Positions 48,744 through 58,321 of a DNA stretch of 64,000 nucleotides are shown here, in pieces. This DNA is from Alteromonas aquimaris (GTDB taxonomy: Bacteria; Pseudomonadota; Gammaproteobacteria; Enterobacterales; Alteromonadaceae). Every line of letters begins with the position of its first letter. Position 1 is the stretch's first letter. Made by a program: the position numbers and the translations under genes. The notes beneath the pieces were generated by a model, which had not been told where the DNA came from, did no database searches, and saw only the letters and a program-made list of their open reading frames with translations. Where the stretch lies: NCBI RefSeq assembly GCF_026183695.1, contig NZ_JAPFRD010000002.1:446732-510731 (forward strand). The letters run 5' to 3'.

Positions 48744-50018
48744 ATGAGTGACAAAAAGAACGGTGACGGTGATAGTAAACTCTTATACTGTTCGTTTTGC
48801 GGCAAAAGCCAACACGAAGTTAAGAAACTAATCGCTGGCCCTTCGGTTTTCATTTGCGATGAGTGTGTTGAGTTGTGCAACGACATCATTCGCGAAGAAA
48901 TCAAAGAAATCGCCCCGAAACAAAAGCAAGATGCGTTACCAAAGCCGCAGGAAATTCATGACCATTTGAACGATTACGTTATTGGTCAGGAACATGCAAA
49001 AAAAGTACTTTCTGTGGCTGTATACAATCATTATAAGCGTTTACGCAGTGGTGATATGCATGAGGGTGTGGAATTAGGCAAGAGTAACATTTTGCTTATC
49101 GGACCCACCGGCAGCGGTAAAACTTTATTAGCTGAAACGCTGGCAAGATTGCTGGATGTTCCTTTCACCATGGCAGATGCAACCACATTAACCGAAGCCG
49201 GTTATGTCGGTGAAGATGTGGAAAACATTATTCAAAAGCTTTTGCAAAAGTGTGATTACGATGTAGAGAAAGCCCAACGGGGTATCGTTTATATCGACGA
49301 GATTGATAAAATTTCGCGTAAATCCGACAACCCTTCTATCACAAGAGATGTCAGTGGCGAAGGGGTACAGCAGGCTCTATTGAAGCTAATAGAAGGGACC
49401 GTAGCGTCAGTGCCCCCCCAGGGTGGTCGTAAACATCCGCAGCAGGAATTTTTGCAGGTCGATACCTCTAAAATACTGTTTATCTGTGGTGGCGCGTTTG
49501 CAGGACTTGATAAAGTTATTGAGCAACGCGCACATACGGGAATGGGCATTGGCTTTGGCGCAAACGTTAAGTCGAAAGAAAATAAACCGCAGATCAGCGA
49601 ATTGTTCAAGCAGGTAGAACCTGAGGATTTGGTTAAATACGGGTTAATTCCTGAGTTTATCGGACGCTTACCGGTAGTAACCAGTCTGGAAGAGTTGAGT
49701 GAAGATGCTCTTATCCAAATTCTTCGCGAACCCAAAAATGCCATCACAAAACAATATGGTGCATTGTTCGCGATAGAAGGTACTGAACTTGAGTTCCGTG
49801 AGGATGCGTTGAACGCCATTGCTAAAAAAGCAATGCAACGTAAAACCGGGGCGCGAGGATTACGTTCGATTGTTGAAGCTGTGTTGCTTGATACAATGTA
49901 CGATTTGCCTTCTATGGAAAATGTGGACAAGGTGGTCATCGATGAGACCGTGATTCGCGGCGAATCGAAGCCTATTTTGATTTACGGAAAAAGCGATAAG
50001 AAAGCGGCTTCCGAATAG
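48744..50018 (+). CDS. clpX: ATP-dependent Clp protease ATP-binding subunit ClpX
   Basis: The hexameric AAA+ unfoldase of ClpXP. The 424-aa protein starts with a C4 zinc finger ([16 protein letters not shown] and [10 protein letters not shown], residues about 14-50). The AAA+ core has Walker A GPTGSGKT (about 119-126), Walker [11 protein letters not shown], the pore motif GYVGEDV and an arginine finger region. All motifs are intact. A strong terminator follows, so lon is transcribed separately. Confidence 0.98.
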   Translation: MSDKKNGDGDSKLLYCSFCGKSQHEVKKLIAGPSVFICDECVELCNDIIREEIKEIAPKQKQDALPKPQEIHDHLNDYVIGQEHAKKVLSVAVYNHYKRLRSGDMHEGVELGKSNILLIGPTGSGKTLLAETLARLLDVPFTMADATTLTEAGYVGEDVENIIQKLLQKCDYDVEKAQRGIVYIDEIDKISRKSDNPSITRDVSGEGVQQALLKLIEGTVASVPPQGGRKHPQQEFLQVDTSKILFICGGAFAGLDKVIEQRAHTGMGIGFGANVKSKENKPQISELFKQVEPEDLVKYGLIPEFIGRLPVVTSLEELSEDALIQILREPKNAITKQYGALFAIEGTELEFREDALNAIAKKAMQRKTGARGLRSIVEAVLLDTMYDLPSMENVDKVVIDETVIRGESKPILIYGKSDKKAASE

Positions 50019-50042
50019 TTTATTCTCATTAAGATAGTAAAG

Positions 50043-50077
50043 AGCCAGTCAGTTAAGCTAATGACTGGCTTTTTTTT
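50043..50077 (+). terminator. Terminator of clpX
   Basis: A perfect 9-bp stem, AGCCAGTCA (50043-50051) with TGACTGGCT (50062-50070), followed by a run of T to 50077. Confidence 0.9.
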
Positions 50078-51274
50078 GTGGTAAGCCCGTTTGCCAATTA
50101 ACCGAGGTAATCCAGTTTGAATTACGATTCAAAGTTTCGGTCACTATCTTCAAATCTATTCTCCCCAATCCATCCTGCACGAACCGCTAACCCGGAACTT
50201 CTTCTGCGTTGAAAAAAATTAGAAAGCACCATCTCTGTTTCCCATGCCTGCGTATAAATAGCGGTTTTGTAATGTCATTTGCTATTTCCAGATAACGTAA
50301 TTAGCTTTACTAAGCCTGATAGGGCATGATTCCCAGACCATCATAGTATGCACTATACGGCAGAGTGTTACGCAGCGTGTACAGGTGCATTATTCTGTAA
50401 AAGAATCCACACCGTTAGGTGTTACGAATTTTCTAAAGGAACAGCATAGCTAACGCCAGTGAAGGTGAGGTAAATGAAGGGATGATAAAATGCGTGGGCG
50501 AAAAGAAACGCGATTGGATAACTTACACTTATTAAAGTTTCGTTAAATTGAGTAACGCCAAGATTGATTGGGATGTTTACCCAATCGGCCTCAAAGAAGC
50601 AGATTCAGCTGACTCTGTACGTCCCTCAGTATGAAAGTGTAAGATTTCGTTAGTGTGTTAACGGAATGTCGCCTTCCTTTGCTAATCTCGGGTCACTGTT
50701 CCCGCGGAGGCTAAGTTGCATACCAGGAAAAGAACTTATCCATTTAGTTAAATAATTCAAGATTTCGCACCCAGTTATATAATTCCGCGCCAGCACGCAG
50801 GGCTACACTGAAGGTTGAAAGGGTAGTCGACGTGAGTTTATCGTATAGCATCTAAGCGATTACCATTCACGTATCACAACTACAACCTAGATTATTTTCA
50901 AATTAGGCGAAATGAGGAATCGCTTGTAAGTTACGCGATTAAAATAGAAACAGGGTTACAGCAAAATCGAACTTGCGTCGTTTCTATCCCCCTTTGGACG
51001 GGGTTGTTTTCACTTTTGAGCGGTACTGAATGCGTTAGCTTCAGACCCACTCAAGCTTCCCACACTCGGAATGTCAGAAGGGCAAAATTCACTAGCTGAG
51101 TGAGCAAACATCAGTGCTAATTGGTATAAACTTTCATTGAATAAGGATAACATTCAATAATTGCCAGGTTGATAAAGAACTCATCAAAGTGAAAGTTTAA
51201 TGTGTCATTCGCATCTGTAGGATTATGCTTTGTAATATCGAATATTTTAATAAATTAAGTGAACTCGTTTTAAT
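50078..51274. other. Long intergenic region between clpX and lon
   Basis: About 1.2 kb with no open frame of more than 60 codons on either strand, apart from a 131-codon minus-strand shadow that runs into lon. There is no recognisable RNA gene and no repeat shared with the rest of the window. In enterobacteria the clpX-lon gap is only about 200 bases. The sequence may hold an unidentified small RNA or a fully decayed gene; I cannot see which. Confidence 0.5.
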
Positions 51275-51301
51275 TGAACTTTGTGTCATTATCCCCATAT
51301 A
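51275..51301 (+). promoter_or_regulatory. Sigma-32-type heat-shock promoter of lon
   Basis: TTGAAC (51275-51280) and CCCCATAT (51294-51301) with a 13-base spacer match the heat-shock sigma-32 consensus (TTGAAA, 11-16 bases, CCCCATNT). The element lies 31 bases before the lon start, consistent with known heat control of lon in E. coli. Confidence 0.85.
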
Positions 51302-51332
51302 AAAACTCACAATTAACAAGAAGAGAATTCGT

Positions 51333-53687
51333 ATGACAATTGAGCGTGAAAATCGCAGTGAAATTCCGGTGTTAGCACTTCGCGATGTCGTCGTGTACCC
51401 CCATATGGTCATACCTTTATTTGTTGGTCGCGAAAAATCCATTCGCTGTCTTGATGCCGCAATGGAAAACGACAAACAAATTTTTTTGGTTGCGCAAAAA
51501 GACGCAAGTGTTGATGAACCTGAAGCTAAAGATATATTTTCCATCGGTACTATCGCCACTATTTTGCAACTTCTCAAACTGCCAGATGGCACGGTTAAAG
51601 TATTGGTCGAAGGAAATGTAAGAGGGGAGGTTGGCGAGTACTCTCAATATGAACCGTATTTTTCTGCCAGTGTGGAAAAGATAATTGATCAGGGAATACC
51701 CGAAAATGAACAAGAAGTGCTCATTCGTTCGGCGGTTTCCCAATTTGAAGGTTACGTTAAGTTAAATAAAAAAATCCCGCCTGAAGTGCTTACCTCGTTG
51801 AATGGCATTGATGATGCCGCGCGACTCGCAGATACCATGGCCGCGCACATGCCTTTGAAACTGCAAGAAAAACAAAAAGTTCTTGAGATGAAAAGCATCA
51901 ACGAACGTCTTGAATATTTGATGGCGTTGATGGAAGGGGAAATTGATTTACTTCAGGTCGAAAAGAAAATTCGTACGCGCGTGAAAAAGCAGATGGAAAA
52001 AAGCCAACGCGAGTACTATTTGAATGAGCAGATGAAAGCGATTCAAAAGGAGCTTGGCGAATTAGATGATACCCCCGATGAATTTGAAGCGCTCAGTAAG
52101 AAAATAGCTGATGCAAAAATGCCTGAAGAAGCCGAAAGCAAGGCGAAGGCTGAATTGCAAAAACTAAAGATGATGTCGCCCATGTCGGCAGAAGCCACGG
52201 TGGTGAGAAGTTATATCGAATGGTTGACCAACGTACCATGGAATAAGCGCAGTCCCGTTAAGCGTGACCTCGCAAGAGCAGAAAAAGTACTGGATGCCGA
52301 TCATTACGGCTTGGAGAAAGTAAAAGAACGCATCATCGAATATCTGGCAGTACAACAGCGGGTGAAAAAACTTAAAGGGCCAATACTTTGCTTAGTCGGT
52401 CCTCCAGGGGTCGGTAAGACATCGCTGGGTCAGTCCATTGCAAAAGCGACAGGGCGCCAGTATGTGCGTATGGCCTTAGGCGGCGTGCGCGATGAGGCTG
52501 AAATTCGCGGGCACCGCAGGACTTATATTGGTTCTTTGCCTGGTAAATTGATTCAGAAGATGGCAAAGGTGGGGGTGAAAAATCCACTGTTCCTACTCGA
52601 TGAGATTGATAAGATGTCAGCGGATATGCGTGGGGATCCTGCCTCGGCTTTATTAGAGGTACTTGACCCAGAACAGAACAGTAGTTTTAGTGATCACTAC
52701 CTTGAAGTGGACTACGATTTATCAGATGTAATGTTTGTAGCAACCTCCAACAGTATGAATATGCCCGGTCCGTTGATGGACAGAATGGAGGTCATTCGTC
52801 TTTCTGGTTACACAGAAGATGAAAAATTAAATATCGCCACTCGCCATTTAATCAGTAAGCAAATGGAACGAAATGGTCTGAAGAAAAAAGAGCTCGAGAT
52901 TACCGATTCGGCCATCATCGGTATAATTCGTTACTACACCCGAGAAGCGGGGGTGCGAAGTCTAGAGAGGGAAATCTCCAAAATTTGTCGTCGTGCTGTA
53001 AAAGATATACTTATCAATAAAAATAAAGAAAAAGTAGTCGTCACCCAGGATAATTTAAAAGATTTTCTTGGTGTACAGCGTTTTGACTATGGAAAAGCTG
53101 ACAAGGATAACCAGATTGGCCAGGTGACCGGACTTGCCTGGACGCAAGTGGGCGGGGACTTATTAACAATTGAAACCACAGCCGTACCTGGCAAAGGTAA
53201 AACCACCTTTACCGGCTCGTTAGGTGACGTCATGCAGGAATCTATTCAAACAGCCATGACGGTAGTACGTAGCCGGGCTGAGAAGCTTCGGATAAATGGC
53301 GACTTCTACGAAAAACGTGATATTCACGTTCACGTGCCCGAAGGAGCCACCCCCAAAGATGGGCCCAGCGCAGGTATCGCTATGTGCACAGCGCTGGTGT
53401 CCTCGTTAACAGGAAATCCTGTTCGTTGTGAGGTAGCGATGACTGGCGAAATAACCTTGCGAGGTGAGGTACTGGCGATCGGTGGGCTTAAGGAGAAATT
53501 GCTTGCTGCACACCGTGGTGGCATTAAAACAGTGGTGATCCCAAAAGAAAATGAACGAGATTTGGAAGAAATCCCGGAAAATGTTAAGAAGGATTTAACC
53601 ATCCACCCAGTTAAATGGATTGATGACGTGCTTGATATTGCTCTTCAGGAACCGGTGGAATCGTTTAAAGTCGTGAACTCAAAATAA
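51333..53687 (+). CDS. lon: ATP-dependent protease Lon
   Basis: A homo-hexameric AAA+ serine protease for misfolded and regulatory proteins. The 784-aa protein matches the E. coli length. An N-terminal substrate-binding domain (about residues 10-200, starting IPVLALRDVVVYPHMVIPLF) is followed by AAA+ Walker A GPPGVGKTS (about 356-364) and Walker B PLFLLDEIDKM. The protease domain carries Ser679 in PKDGPSAGIAM and Lys722 in IGGLKEKLLAA, the same residue numbers as in E. coli. It lies on its own heat-shock-controlled transcript. Confidence 0.98.
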   Translation: MTIERENRSEIPVLALRDVVVYPHMVIPLFVGREKSIRCLDAAMENDKQIFLVAQKDASVDEPEAKDIFSIGTIATILQLLKLPDGTVKVLVEGNVRGEVGEYSQYEPYFSASVEKIIDQGIPENEQEVLIRSAVSQFEGYVKLNKKIPPEVLTSLNGIDDAARLADTMAAHMPLKLQEKQKVLEMKSINERLEYLMALMEGEIDLLQVEKKIRTRVKKQMEKSQREYYLNEQMKAIQKELGELDDTPDEFEALSKKIADAKMPEEAESKAKAELQKLKMMSPMSAEATVVRSYIEWLTNVPWNKRSPVKRDLARAEKVLDADHYGLEKVKERIIEYLAVQQRVKKLKGPILCLVGPPGVGKTSLGQSIAKATGRQYVRMALGGVRDEAEIRGHRRTYIGSLPGKLIQKMAKVGVKNPLFLLDEIDKMSADMRGDPASALLEVLDPEQNSSFSDHYLEVDYDLSDVMFVATSNSMNMPGPLMDRMEVIRLSGYTEDEKLNIATRHLISKQMERNGLKKKELEITDSAIIGIIRYYTREAGVRSLEREISKICRRAVKDILINKNKEKVVVTQDNLKDFLGVQRFDYGKADKDNQIGQVTGLAWTQVGGDLLTIETTAVPGKGKTTFTGSLGDVMQESIQTAMTVVRSRAEKLRINGDFYEKRDIHVHVPEGATPKDGPSAGIAMCTALVSSLTGNPVRCEVAMTGEITLRGEVLAIGGLKEKLLAAHRGGIKTVVIPKENERDLEEIPENVKKDLTIHPVKWIDDVLDIALQEPVESFKVVNSK

Positions 53688-53703
53688 CCAATCCCCCTTC
53701 GCG

Positions 53704-53726
53704 CATGCCGCTCTAGGCGCGGCATG
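53704..53726 (+). terminator. Hairpin after lon
   Basis: CATGCCGC (53704-53711) pairs with GCGGCATG (53719-53726). No T tract follows directly, so the terminator role is only likely. Confidence 0.45.
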
Positions 53727-54002
53727 TAGCGATTTATCTTACTTTTTGTACAAAAAATAGCCATAAAATCGCTGAAATGGTAATTTTTTGCAAAATAGGG
53801 CTTTCAACTCTTTAAACTTGTGTTACCTTTACCGGGTACTCGCTTGAAGCCTTGTCACAAAAGGGATAGCAGCGAATCATAAAAAGTTAATAAATTGTAA
53901 CTGATTGCTTGATGTTAGTTGTCAAGCTTGTTATAACGTCTCTGGCACTATACTTTAGTGGTAGGACAATTAGTATAATAACAATCGAAGGGGATCATAA
54001 TT
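53727..54002 (+). promoter_or_regulatory. Upstream region of hupB with candidate promoters
   Basis: TTGATG (53909-53914) and TATAAC (53932-53937), spaced 17 bases, form one candidate promoter; a TATACT (53949-53954) further down could be a second -10. A strong AAGGGG ribosome-binding site precedes the GTG start. Multiple promoters are usual for hupB. The left part of the stretch is AT-rich and shows nothing else. Confidence 0.45.
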
Positions 54003-54275
54003 GTGAACAAGTCTCAACTTATCGACCAAATGGCTGCTGGCGCAGATATTTCTAAAGCTGCTGCGGGCCGTGCATTAGACGCTTTTACAGACGCTGTTAC
54101 TTCAGCGCTTAAAGATGGCGATCAGGTTGCACTAGTAGGTTTCGGTACTTTTTCTGTTCGTGAGCGTTCAGCTCGCAGCGGTCGTAACCCACAAACTGGT
54201 GAGACTATCCAAATTGCAGCAGCGAAAGTTCCTTCTTTCAAAGCTGGTAAGGCATTGAAAGACGCTTGTAACTAA
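54003..54275 (+). CDS. hupB: DNA-binding protein HU-beta
   Basis: A small nucleoid protein that bends and compacts DNA as a dimer. The start is GTG at 54003, giving [11 protein letters not shown], with AAGGGG upstream. The 90-aa protein has the HU/IHF signature [21 protein letters not shown] (about residues 46-66, the DNA-binding arm). Its position between lon and ppiD is conserved in gammaproteobacteria. A terminator follows. Confidence 0.97.
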   Translation: MNKSQLIDQMAAGADISKAAAGRALDAFTDAVTSALKDGDQVALVGFGTFSVRERSARSGRNPQTGETIQIAAAKVPSFKAGKALKDACN

Positions 54276-54290
54276 GCTTCAATTTCAAGA

Positions 54291-54326
54291 AAAAGGCGAT
54301 GGCTAAGGCTGTCGCCTTTTTTATTT
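54291..54326 (+). terminator. Terminator of hupB
   Basis: AAAAGGCGA (54291-54299) pairs with TCGCCTTTT (54312-54320) around a 12-base loop, followed by TTATTT. Confidence 0.85.
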
Positions 54327-54544
54327 AGGCATTGTTAAAAATAAAACGTGCCAGATGCTTGCTGACCAACGTTTTACCTATACCTCTATTAGGGCTTCTT
54401 TGTCATGTGGCTCACTATGCACAATGGTATAAAGACTTCGCGTTTAACTGCGTAAATGAGTTATAATTTTGCCTAATTTTTGTCTGTCTTCGCAATGACA
54501 GCGAAAATAGATATTTCGAGAGTAATGGAGTTTAAAGTAAAGTC

Positions 54545-56431
54545 ATGCTAGAAAAAATCAGAGAAGGCTCCCAAGGGCCCTGGGCGATGGTAATAATCGG
54601 TCTGGTTGTGCTGAGTTTCGTATTTGCCGGGGTTGGTAGCTATCTGACCTCCTCAGGTGGTACTGCTGCTGCAACTGTGAATGGTGAAGAGATCAGCCAA
54701 CAAACACTTGAACGAGCTTATCAGAACCAACGCGCACGAATGGAAGCTCAGTATGGTGAAGGGATCTCCTCACTGTTTGCCAGTGAAGGGTACACAGAAC
54801 AGTTCAGACAGAGCGTGCTAGAACGCTTAATCGGCGAAAAGTTAATAGAGCAAAAAGCCAAAGAGCTGGGTTTGCGGGTCAGTGATAAGCAAATCCGCGA
54901 CTCCATTTTAAAAATGCCTGAGTTTCAGGTGGGCGGTACGTTTAATAATGAACGTTTTCAGGGAATACTTCGTCAAAATGGATTCAAACCCGCCGACTTT
55001 CGAAATTATCTCCGTGTCGAATTAACTCGCGAACAATTAACGCGCGCGCTAACCGCGACGTCGTTTACGTTACCTAGCGAAGCGGAGCAGACGTTTCTTT
55101 TACAGCAGCAAACACGTGATGCTCGCTATCTTCAAATTGAAGCAGCCCCCTTCGCCAAGGACGTTGAAGTCAGCGAAGATGATATAAACAATTATTATCA
55201 GGCTAATATTACTGCCTTTGATACTGAGGAACAGGTAAAATTAGCGTATGTACTGCTTTCTGTTGACGAGCTTAAGCAAGATGTAAGCGTGTCTGAGGAT
55301 GAAATCAGTAATTGGTACGAAGAGAATAAAGGGCGATTTGTTGCGGAAGAACAGCGTCGGGTTTCTCATATTCTGATTGAATTTGGTGAAGATCAGGATA
55401 AAGCCAAACAGGAAGCGCAGAATCTACTTGCCCAAATTAAAAGCGGTGAAGACTTTGCTGCACTTGCTAAGCAGCACTCAGATGATACATTTTCGGCAGA
55501 AAATGGCGGGGATTTAGACTTTATTTCAGCTGATATGATGGACCCCGCGTTCGATAAAGCCGCCTTTGATCTCAAAGAAGCAGGCGATGTCTCAGATGTT
55601 GTTGAAAGCGATTTTGGTTATCACATTATTAAATTAACCGAGCTTAAACCTGAAGCGGTGACGCCATTGGAAGAGGTACGTGAAACCATTAAAGAGCAGC
55701 TTGCTACAGATAAGGCGACAGAGAGATTCTTCGAACTGCAAAACCGCATGGCAGAAGTCGCGTTTGAAATGCCTGACTCCTTGGAAGAAGTGGCGAACGT
55801 TGCAGCAACAAACGTTCAAACAACAGAGTTGTTCACGCGTAATACCGCTCCAGCCCAATTTAACACCCCCAATGCAATAGAAGTGGCGTTCTCTGATGAG
55901 TTAATTCAAGACCGCGTTAACAGTGATATTATTGAATTAGATGATAGCACTGTAGCGTTTTTCCGGGTGGTAGCTCATGAGCCTCAGCGAACTCAGGAAT
56001 TAGCTGAAGTACGAGAGGGTATTGAAGCGACACTGCGCGACCAAAAGGCTCAAAAAGCAGCGGAAGCGTGGGCATTAGACGTGGCGGAAAAATTGAATGC
56101 TGAAGAAGATGTAAGCGCGATGCTGAATGAGCAAAATGTCGAGTGGCAGACAGCGGAAGGGGTATCTCGTCAAGGCGGTCAGCTAGCCCGAAATATGGTA
56201 GATACGTTATTCAGTCTTTCAATGGAAGGTAAACGCAGAGATGTCACTTTGTTAACTTCCGGCAACGTGGGACTGGTGGAGTTAACAAAGGTTAATCATG
56301 CGGACAAACCAGACTCAGCAACGTTGGCAACATTCCGCCAGCGCTTAGCGACCATGGAAAGCCAACAAACTTATCAAAGCTTTGTCGACGCGCTCCGAGC
56401 TGATGCTGAAGTAAGTATCAACAAAATTTAG
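54545..56431 (+). CDS. ppiD: Periplasmic SurA-like chaperone/PPIase PpiD
   Basis: A membrane-anchored chaperone at the SecYEG exit that helps newly exported outer-membrane proteins fold. The 628-aa protein has a short cytosolic start, a transmembrane helix (about residues 15-35, MVIIGLVVLSFVFAGVGSYL) and a large periplasmic SurA-like region. The parvulin domain lies at about 262-360 (RRVSHILIEFGEDQDKAKQ, then FGYHIIKLTE). In E. coli PpiD the parvulin domain lacks strong isomerase activity. YfgM, its partner, is encoded at 24.2 kb. A terminator follows. Confidence 0.95.
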   Translation: MLEKIREGSQGPWAMVIIGLVVLSFVFAGVGSYLTSSGGTAAATVNGEEISQQTLERAYQNQRARMEAQYGEGISSLFASEGYTEQFRQSVLERLIGEKLIEQKAKELGLRVSDKQIRDSILKMPEFQVGGTFNNERFQGILRQNGFKPADFRNYLRVELTREQLTRALTATSFTLPSEAEQTFLLQQQTRDARYLQIEAAPFAKDVEVSEDDINNYYQANITAFDTEEQVKLAYVLLSVDELKQDVSVSEDEISNWYEENKGRFVAEEQRRVSHILIEFGEDQDKAKQEAQNLLAQIKSGEDFAALAKQHSDDTFSAENGGDLDFISADMMDPAFDKAAFDLKEAGDVSDVVESDFGYHIIKLTELKPEAVTPLEEVRETIKEQLATDKATERFFELQNRMAEVAFEMPDSLEEVANVAATNVQTTELFTRNTAPAQFNTPNAIEVAFSDELIQDRVNSDIIELDDSTVAFFRVVAHEPQRTQELAEVREGIEATLRDQKAQKAAEAWALDVAEKLNAEEDVSAMLNEQNVEWQTAEGVSRQGGQLARNMVDTLFSLSMEGKRRDVTLLTSGNVGLVELTKVNHADKPDSATLATFRQRLATMESQQTYQSFVDALRADAEVSINKI

Positions 56432-56461
56432 TCGTTTACCTCGTTAACTTGAGTTTATTTT

Positions 56462-56493
56462 AAAAGGTCAGTTTCATAACTGACCTTTTTTTA
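56462..56493 (+). terminator. Terminator of ppiD
   Basis: AAAAGGTCAG (56462-56471) pairs with CTGACCTTTT (56480-56489), a 10-bp stem with a T tract continuing beyond. Confidence 0.92.
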
Positions 56494-56644
56494 TTGTTAC
56501 CTATCAGTCTATGGGTCTGTTTGTAGGCTGAGCAAGTCGGGGAGCGCGGTCGTAAGATTCAATGGGGAACGGCAAGTCGTGTTCTTCCATTTTAAAAAAA
56601 ACTACAGGGTGGGCAAAATTAGCGTGACCTAAAGCGCAAGATTT

Positions 56645-56878
56645 TTAATGTGTGAGAAACAGCATAAGTGTATAAAACAAACCAATTACCGAAGAAATTA
56701 CGAAAATATAGATAAAGCCTTGCTTACCTTGGTCCAAGGTATAGTTATTAGCCTTTAAATAGCCAATCCATAATAAACTTAAAATTAATGGAATAAGTAC
56801 GATAATTCTAATCAAAACCCGCCCCTGTTCACGTGTATAGGTAAAGGTTACCCCAGTACACATTTGCTTGAAAGTCAT
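56645..56878 (-). CDS. Small two-helix membrane protein, unknown function
   Basis: A 77-aa protein with two hydrophobic segments, at about residues 22-42 (LIRIIVLIPLILSLLWIGYL) and 54-75 (FIYIFVISSVIGLFYTLMLFL), separated by a short polar turn. I do not recognise it. It stands alone between the ppiD terminator and sbcD and has no clear ribosome-binding site, but the hydrophobic pattern and composition look like a real small membrane protein. Confidence 0.55.
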   Translation of the reverse strand: MTFKQMCTGVTFTYTREQGRVLIRIIVLIPLILSLLWIGYLKANNYTLDQGKQGFIYIFVISSVIGLFYTLMLFLTH

Positions 56879-57085
56879 TTATATAAAACATCAATAAACA
56901 AGTTCGCTTGAACTGGACGACATTAATTCGTCAAAGTTACGTTGTGCTATTGCTTCGAAAAAGATTGGCTAGAAGAGCCACATTTTGAAAGTGGCGTGTG
57001 ATAATATTCTTCAGCTTTGCAGTTTCTGCTAAGTGACCCGACCGCACTGTTAAACAACTCTTTTCGGACTGCAATAATAAACACA

Positions 57086-58321
57086 ATGAAAATACTGCAT
57101 ACATCTGACTGGCATCTAGGGCAAAACTTTTTTACAAAAAGCCGTAAGGACGAACACCAGGCATTTATTTCTTGGTTACTTGAACTGGTGGCAGCGGAAA
57201 AGATAGATGTGGTCCTTATTGCAGGGGATGTCTTTGATACTGGCGCTCCACCCAGTTATGCCAGGGAAATGTACAATCAGTTTGTGGTGGATCTACAAAA
57301 ACTAAATTGTGTGTTAGTGGTCTTAGGCGGAAATCATGATTCAGTTTCAACCTTAAACGAATCCAGGCAACTCCTTGCTTGTCTGAATACGTTTGTGGTC
57401 GCCAGTACCGGTGGGGAACTAGATAAGCAGGTTTTTTCACTTCCCAACAGAAACGGTGAGGTAGGAGCAATACTCTGTGCGGTACCTTTTATTCGTCCCC
57501 GGGACGTGCTGCAAAGTCAGTCAGGCGAAACGGGATTGGAAAAGCGTCAGGCTTTAGGTGAAGCGATAAAGCGTCATTATCAACAGCTTTTCGAGCTAGC
57601 AATTAAGCGCAAGCAAGTGCTTGAACTTGACGTCCCTATTATAGCCACCGGCCATCTTACTGCATTAGGTGTGAGTCAGTCAGAAAGCGTGAGAGACATC
57701 TATATTGGCACGCTAGACGGATTTGCCGCGGACGGGTTTCCTCCGGCAGATTATATTGCGCTGGGTCATATTCATAAGCCGCAAGTCGTCGCACGCTCAG
57801 AGCATATCCGTTATAGCGGCTCTCCTATACCCCTTAGTTTTGATGAGCTTAATACGCAAAAACAGGTCATGCTGGTAGAATTTGCTGGTGCCAGTCGCAA
57901 AGCGTTGACGCCTGTTAACGTGCCAAGCTTTCAACCCATGGCCGTATTAAAAGGTAGCCTGACGGAGATCCAAGCCGCACTAACTGATTTTAAAAACACA
58001 GCTGAAGGTAAGCCAGTGTGGTTATGCGTGGAGGTGGATACACAGGATTACCTGTCCGATTTGCAGCAGCGTGTTCAGGCAATGGTAGAAGGGTTAAATG
58101 TTGAAATTCTGCAACTGCGGCGCAGTCGAAATCAGCGACGTCAATTACTCGCCCAACAACAGACCGAGACCTTGGCAGAACTGACTCCTCATGAAGTATT
58201 TGAAAAACGCCTCGAGATGGAAAATTTTGAAAGTAGCGATGAGATAGCAAAGCGCGCTCGCATTTATCAGTCGTTTGAACAAATTTTGTCTGAAGTACAG
58301 CATCAGGGGGCGGATGAATGA
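57086..58321 (+). CDS. sbcD: Nuclease SbcD (Mre11-like) subunit
   Basis: The nuclease subunit of the SbcCD complex, which cleaves DNA hairpins and protein-blocked ends. The start ATG at 57086 gives MKILHTSDWHLGQNF, the first phosphodiesterase motif; the longer frame from 57017 adds 23 unrelated residues. The 411-aa protein also shows VVLIAGDVFDTG, LGGNHDS and GHIHKPQVV with conserved metal ligands. It overlaps sbcC by four bases (ATGA). Confidence 0.96.
   Translation: MKILHTSDWHLGQNFFTKSRKDEHQAFISWLLELVAAEKIDVVLIAGDVFDTGAPPSYAREMYNQFVVDLQKLNCVLVVLGGNHDSVSTLNESRQLLACLNTFVVASTGGELDKQVFSLPNRNGEVGAILCAVPFIRPRDVLQSQSGETGLEKRQALGEAIKRHYQQLFELAIKRKQVLELDVPIIATGHLTALGVSQSESVRDIYIGTLDGFAADGFPPADYIALGHIHKPQVVARSEHIRYSGSPIPLSFDELNTQKQVMLVEFAGASRKALTPVNVPSFQPMAVLKGSLTEIQAALTDFKNTAEGKPVWLCVEVDTQDYLSDLQQRVQAMVEGLNVEILQLRRSRNQRRQLLAQQQTETLAELTPHEVFEKRLEMENFESSDEIAKRARIYQSFEQILSEVQHQGADE

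Noticed and set aside
49289-49939. 216-codon minus-strand frame inside clpX
   Set aside because: Antisense shadow of a fully conserved gene; its product is Ser/Asn-rich without motifs.
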